Shown here: piece after piece, positions 32,783 through 36,444 of the stretch
Layout: every line of letters starts with the position of its first letter
Position numbering within the stretch: position 1 is the stretch's first letter
Assembly: GCA_029213145.1 (NCBI GenBank)
Contig: JARGNK010000069.1
Location: forward strand, 1 to 36,444
Reading direction: 5' to 3'
From: Rubripirellula sp.
GTDB taxonomy: Bacteria > Planctomycetota > Planctomycetia > Pirellulales > Pirellulaceae
DNA: 36,444 bases
Notes under the pieces: generated by a model
Databases searched by the model: none
Seen by the model: the letters and a program-made list of their open reading frames with translations, nothing else
Told to the model about the DNA's origin: nothing
Program-made: the position numbers and the translations under genes

Positions 32783-35700
32783 TTACCGTTTAAGAAAAGT
32801 TTCATCGAGGTTTAGCATGACATTACTGATAACAGTCCATGTCGCAAGCTCAACGACATCCGCGTCACCAGGTGAGGGATTACCCGCCTGCGTTGCCATT
32901 GCCGCCGCCTCCTCTGTCTCGCTGAGGTATTGCTTGGTCACCCTGGCGACCAGCGATGCCACTCGTTGCTGCTCGGCTTCGGTCGGCTCACGAAGCAAGC
33001 ATGTTTGGAACGCAAAGCGAATGCGTTCGTTGACATCATCATGATGATCAACGACTCTTTTTGCCAAAGACTGTGCCGCTTCGACATAAACAGGGTCGTT
33101 TAGCGTCACCAGCGCTTGCAGTGGCGTATTCGTACGAATTCGCCGTACGGTACACACCTCTCGATTAGGCGCGTCGAATTGAGCCATTGATGGATAGGGG
33201 CTCGACCGCCGCCAAGACGTATAAATGCCACGCCGATAACGATCATCGCCACTACTGGTTTTCCAATCGGTGGCCGAACCAAATGCCGCTTTCAATCCGA
33301 GCTGTGGCTGCGGTGGATTCACCGGCTTGCCATACATTTTTTCGCTTAGCAATCCGCTAACGAACAAAGCTTGATCTCGCACCATTTCAGCCGACACTCG
33401 AAACCGTGCACCGCGTGCGAAAAACCGATTGAAGGGATCAGCTTCTTGCAATTCAGGTGTCGTTACAGAGGCCTGGCGATAGGTCGACGAAGTCACCAGC
33501 AACTTCAGAAAGCGTTTCAGATCCCATCCGCTCTCCCTGAGTTCCACTGCCAACCAATCGAGAAGCTGTGGGTGTGATGGGAGTTCTCCTTGACTACCAA
33601 ATTCTTCACTGGTGACGACAAGCCCCTTCCCAAACACCTGTTCCCAGTGGCGATTTGCAATCACTCGGGCAGTCAAGGGATTCTGTTCGTCCACCAACCA
33701 CTTGGCCAACGCCAATCGACCGCGAGGTCCCTCGTCCGGCAACGGGTGAAAAACGGCCGGTGTCCCCTCCGTGACTTCATCACCTGTCGCTTGATAATTA
33801 CCTCGTATTTGCACCCGCGTTTGCCGTCGCCGCTCAGCCGGCAATTCCCTCATCACGGGAACCGTCGTCATGGCTTTGACGCTAGCTAACTGTTGCTGAG
33901 ACTTTTTTAGCTGTTCACGAGTGGCCGCGAGAATCGGGGTAACGCTTCGGTGATATTCCACCAGTCGACTTTGCTGGGCCGGCGTTCGTTCGGGTTGACG
34001 GATGGCCGCGACAACATCAGCAGGCAGTGCGACCCACTTGGAGGCACTTTGATCTGAAGTGATAGAGAATCGAAATCGGTTCAACACATGACGGGGATGG
34101 ATCGAGGAATGATCGACACGGACCTTTAAAATGCCGTCTTTCAGCTCCCGCGGTTTCGTCAACAGTAGTGTCAATTCATGAGGCTGACCCTGCAACGGAG
34201 ATACCGCCCAACCCTGCTTGGGATTGGGCTGCGCCGCCAGAACGGATTGCGCGGGAAAACCTTGTTGCTCGTGATCAGCCACCGCCAAATGAAGTGGAAT
34301 TTCAATCGTACCGTCGGGTGACCAATCCACACCGGGGGACGGAACGCTCTCGGGTTGCTGCTGCCAAACGGTTTCCCGATCTTCATCAAGCAAGCGGATC
34401 TGGTATCCCTGCAAACGCTTCGCGATCGTGGCCCCACCATCGGTTCGATTCCAGACAGCCAATCGCTCCACCGGCACTGATTTTCCTAAATCAATTTCTA
34501 TCCAAGGATCTTTTTGCGAAGCAGTGTGGGTTACCGATCCACCGTTGTAATTACCGTCGGTGTTCCCGTCGTTGATGTACTTTACCTCGCCACCAAAGTC
34601 GGTCGTACTCTGACTCGGTGTCCCATCCAACGCAACATTTTTGCCGCCGCTGTAAACTTCGATTTCTGCCAAGTGAATCATTTTATTTTCACCTGGCAGA
34701 TCAACCCGCACATACCTCGCCTCGGTTGACTGAGAATCCCTTGGCTCCCAAACAGCTGAAATCGAACTTACGACAAAGTTATCGGTTTGTTCGGCAGGCA
34801 CCTCCAAGCGTATCCCCGTGATCGACTGCGTCTCGATCGGATAGCGAACTTGATACCGATCCGTCTGCGGCAACTCTCCACTCGCATCAATCCAACCTTC
34901 CTCACCGATCACCAGTGATCGCTGCTCGGCTTCGACCGCCTCGGCAAATAAGGGACGCCACGTTGGCTGCTCATCAAATCCAGCTAACCAATCCACCCGA
35001 TCAGCGTCAATCTCTGGTCGTTCTTGCGTTAGTTTCTGTTGTAATGCCTTAATTTCCAGTTGGAGTGATTTCTGTTGCGTTCGCTGTTCCTCCGACCAGA
35101 CCTCCAGCAGTGGCCGCTCGTCGCGCTGATCGCTGTCTTCAGATTGATTAAAGAAAGCAAAAAACTGAAAGTACTCATCCTGAGTAATTGGGTCGTACTT
35201 GTGCGTGTGGCATTGCGCACACGCCATGGTGGTGCCCATCCAAACCGCCATCGTCGTATTCACTCGATCGACAATCGCAACGTTCCGAAACTCTTCATTA
35301 TTCGTACCACCTTCATTGTTCGTTAATGTGTTGCGATGAAAGGCGGTTGCGATCAGTTGCTCATCGGTGGGATCCCCAAGCAAGTCGCCGGCGATCTGTT
35401 CGATTGTGAACTGGTCGAATGGCTTGTTCGCATTTAGCGAGCGAATCACATAATCGCGGTAAGCCCATATTGTCCGTGGCGGGTCGTCGGCGTAGCCCGC
35501 GGAATCAGCATAGCGGGCTAAATCGAGCCAAACGCGAGCCCACCGTTCTCCGTAGGACTGCTTATCCAGCAAACGATCGACGTACAGTTCGTAGGCATTG
35601 TCACGCGTATCGGATTCGAAGTCTTTTGCTTCTTGCCACGTCGGTGGCAACCCGGTTAGATCGAGAGACAAGCGTCGTGCCAACGTCAAGCGATCCGCCT

Positions 35701-36244
35701 CTGGAGAAGGCTGCAATCCGAGTGAATCGAGTTTTGCTAACACAAAATGGTCAATCGGATTAGCAACCCAACTTGGATCATTCACCGTAGGAAGTTTTGG
35801 CCGCTCGGGTTTGACATAAGACCAATGCTTGGCATACGGAGCGCCCTGTTCAACCCAACGTTTCAACAAGGCAATTTCGGGTTCACTCAGAGGTTTACCT
35901 TTGCCCGGCGGCGGCATTTGCAAATCAGGATCATCACTAGTGATGCGAACAAACAACTCACTTTCCTCGGGATCTCCCGGAGCAATGGCTGCATAACCGC
36001 CGAGATCAGCGGTAGCCCCCGCAAGTGAATCAAGCCGCAAACCGGCTGCTCGCTCTGCCTCGTCCGGTCCGTGGCAGATCAAACAGTGATTCGACAATAA
36101 CGGCCGAATCTCACGATTGAAATCAACTAAGTCCTCGGCATCAGCAGAACCGAGACCTGGCGATGCCATCACGAGGCACACCGCAAGGGATACGCCAAAT
36201 CGCTGGCGGATCCGTCGATCAAACAAGTACTTGAACAAATTCAT
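32783..36244 (-). CDS. PSD1/DUF1549 planctomycete cytochrome c protein with discoidin-like domain
   Basis: Large exported protein, 1153 residues from ATG 36244. Residues 12-35 form a signal peptide (RQRFGVSLAVCLVMASPGLG). A planctomycete cytochrome c domain follows: haem motif CLICH at 54-58 and axial Met110 in LQMPPPGKGKPLS. DUF1549 is about 155-375, with a second CxxCH (CAQCHTHKYDPIT, Cys342-His346) as usual for the family. A coiled-coil-like stretch lies near 383-410. An F5/8 type C (discoidin-like) region is about 508-630 (YVRVDLPGENKMIHLAEIEV, WIEIDLGKSVPVERLAVWNR). DUF1553/PSD1 is about 840-1150 (LALAKWLVDEQNPLTARVIANRHWEQVFG). It is the first gene of the PSD1-DUF1501-CehA group. No ribosome binding site was obvious; an upstream in-frame extension is encoded by tandem-repeat DNA and rejected. 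Confidence 0.93.
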   Translation of the reverse strand: MNLFKYLFDRRIRQRFGVSLAVCLVMASPGLGSADAEDLVDFNREIRPLLSNHCLICHGPDEAERAAGLRLDSLAGATADLGGYAAIAPGDPEESELFVRITSDDPDLQMPPPGKGKPLSEPEIALLKRWVEQGAPYAKHWSYVKPERPKLPTVNDPSWVANPIDHFVLAKLDSLGLQPSPEADRLTLARRLSLDLTGLPPTWQEAKDFESDTRDNAYELYVDRLLDKQSYGERWARVWLDLARYADSAGYADDPPRTIWAYRDYVIRSLNANKPFDQFTIEQIAGDLLGDPTDEQLIATAFHRNTLTNNEGGTNNEEFRNVAIVDRVNTTMAVWMGTTMACAQCHTHKYDPITQDEYFQFFAFFNQSEDSDQRDERPLLEVWSEEQRTQQKSLQLEIKALQQKLTQERPEIDADRVDWLAGFDEQPTWRPLFAEAVEAEQRSLVIGEEGWIDASGELPQTDRYQVRYPIETQSITGIRLEVPAEQTDNFVVSSISAVWEPRDSQSTEARYVRVDLPGENKMIHLAEIEVYSGGKNVALDGTPSQSTTDFGGEVKYINDGNTDGNYNGGSVTHTASQKDPWIEIDLGKSVPVERLAVWNRTDGGATIAKRLQGYQIRLLDEDRETVWQQQPESVPSPGVDWSPDGTIEIPLHLAVADHEQQGFPAQSVLAAQPNPKQGWAVSPLQGQPHELTLLLTKPRELKDGILKVRVDHSSIHPRHVLNRFRFSITSDQSASKWVALPADVVAAIRQPERTPAQQSRLVEYHRSVTPILAATREQLKKSQQQLASVKAMTTVPVMRELPAERRRQTRVQIRGNYQATGDEVTEGTPAVFHPLPDEGPRGRLALAKWLVDEQNPLTARVIANRHWEQVFGKGLVVTSEEFGSQGELPSHPQLLDWLAVELRESGWDLKRFLKLLVTSSTYRQASVTTPELQEADPFNRFFARGARFRVSAEMVRDQALFVSGLLSEKMYGKPVNPPQPQLGLKAAFGSATDWKTSSGDDRYRRGIYTSWRRSSPYPSMAQFDAPNREVCTVRRIRTNTPLQALVTLNDPVYVEAAQSLAKRVVDHHDDVNERIRFAFQTCLLREPTEAEQQRVASLVARVTKQYLSETEEAAAMATQAGNPSPGDADVVELATWTVISNVMLNLDETFLKR

Positions 36245-36375
36245 ACGGTTGTTTGGCGAGCGTTGAAACTCAGCAGGGTGGGGCAGGGGGGAGTCGGAGA
36301 ACTGCGTTTCACAGAGCGGACTCTCTATTCTAACTGGTTTGTTGCACGATGGCGCTACCAACAGATCCCCCAACC
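36245..36375. promoter_or_regulatory. Upstream region of the PSD1 operon
   Basis: About 130 bases between the PSD1 start and the tandem repeat. It must contain at least part of the operon promoter. No clear -35/-10 pair could be assigned on the minus strand. Confidence 0.35.
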
Positions 36376-36444
36376 CAGATCCACCAGCACAGATCCACCA
36401 GCACAGATCCACCAGCACAGATCCACCAGCACAGATCCACCAGC
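36376..36444. repeat. 14-bp tandem repeat running off the window edge
   Basis: CAGATCCACCAGCA is repeated exactly from 36376: 36376-36389, 36390-36403, 36404-36417, 36418-36431, and a fifth copy cut by the end of the window. Units are identical, with no spacers. It lies 130 bases upstream of the PSD1 gene. Total length unknown. Confidence 0.97.

Noticed and set aside
36245..36418. N-terminal extension of the PSD1 protein
   Set aside because: It would be encoded by the tandem repeat and Trp/Cys-rich chance sequence; a normal signal peptide begins at 36244.
36376..36444. CRISPR array
   Set aside because: Units are 14 bp and contiguous with no spacers, so it is a simple tandem repeat; no cas gene is present.
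1..36444. tRNA, rRNA, insertion sequences, prophage or integrase genes
   Set aside because: None recognised on either strand by eye; a covariance-model scan would be needed to exclude small RNAs.

Overview
The window comes from a planctomycete, most likely of the family Pirellulaceae (Rhodopirellula-like). The evidence is protein families that are almost diagnostic of the phylum: a large protein with planctomycete cytochrome c, DUF1549 and DUF1553 (PSD1) regions; a DUF1501 protein next to it; a secreted protein with two TIGR03000-type domains; a DUF1080 protein; and several lineage-type lipoproteins and short proteins. It is chromosomal: housekeeping metabolism is mixed with lineage-specific secreted proteins. 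I see no rRNA, tRNA, CRISPR array, intact insertion sequence, prophage or integrase.

Layout. 1-3.4 kb: SWIM/SNF2 helicase (-). 3.4-4.2 kb: no convincing gene. 4.2-7.1 kb: exported coiled-coil protein (+), adrenodoxin-like 2Fe-2S ferredoxin (+), YheT-type hydrolase (-), ThpR 2',3'-cyclic phosphodiesterase (+). 7.3-9.7 kb: long lipoprotein (-) and a short conserved protein (-) with a strong intrinsic terminator. 9.96-13.5 kb (-): probable co-directional group pgi, trpA, a PPOX-fold flavoprotein and a VTT/DedA membrane protein. gpmI (13.7-15.3 kb, +) diverges from pgi, so two glycolytic genes share one control region. 15.6-17.4 kb (-): a one-TM protein translationally coupled (ATGA) to an HTTM-type multi-pass membrane protein. 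17.55-18.8 kb (-): Gly/Ser-repeat TIGR03000 protein with its terminator. 19.1-24.5 kb (-): compact run HAD phosphatase, BASS-type transporter, Ppx/GppA, DUF72 and an exported PCMT; two of the four junctions are ATGA overlaps. 24.7-25.4 kb (-): exported DUF1080 protein, divergent from ilvD (25.6-27.3 kb, +), with an 18-19 bp four-unit repeat between them. 27.3-28.1 kb (-): alpha/beta hydrolase overlapping the ilvD 3' end. 28.1-28.8 kb: gap with an 8-bp tandem repeat. 28.8-36.2 kb (-): PSD1 cytochrome protein, DUF1501 protein and a CehA/McbA-like metallohydrolase carrying an inserted EF-hand pair, arranged as one operon.

How they fit together. pgi, gpmI, trpA and ilvD supply central carbon and amino-acid metabolism. 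The PSD1/DUF1501/CehA group, the DUF1080 protein, the TIGR03000 protein, the lipoprotein and the exported PCMT point to a large investment in the periplasm and cell surface. The best candidates for something undescribed are the EF-hand-bearing CehA operon, the exported SAM-dependent PCMT with its C-terminal beta module, and the HTTM pair. Intergenic DNA holds several unrelated short tandem repeats (8, 14, 18, 18-19, 23 and 25 bp periods). Many starts were reassigned to internal ATG or GTG codons by signal peptides or Shine-Dalgarno sequences. All function calls come from reading motifs; no database search was run.
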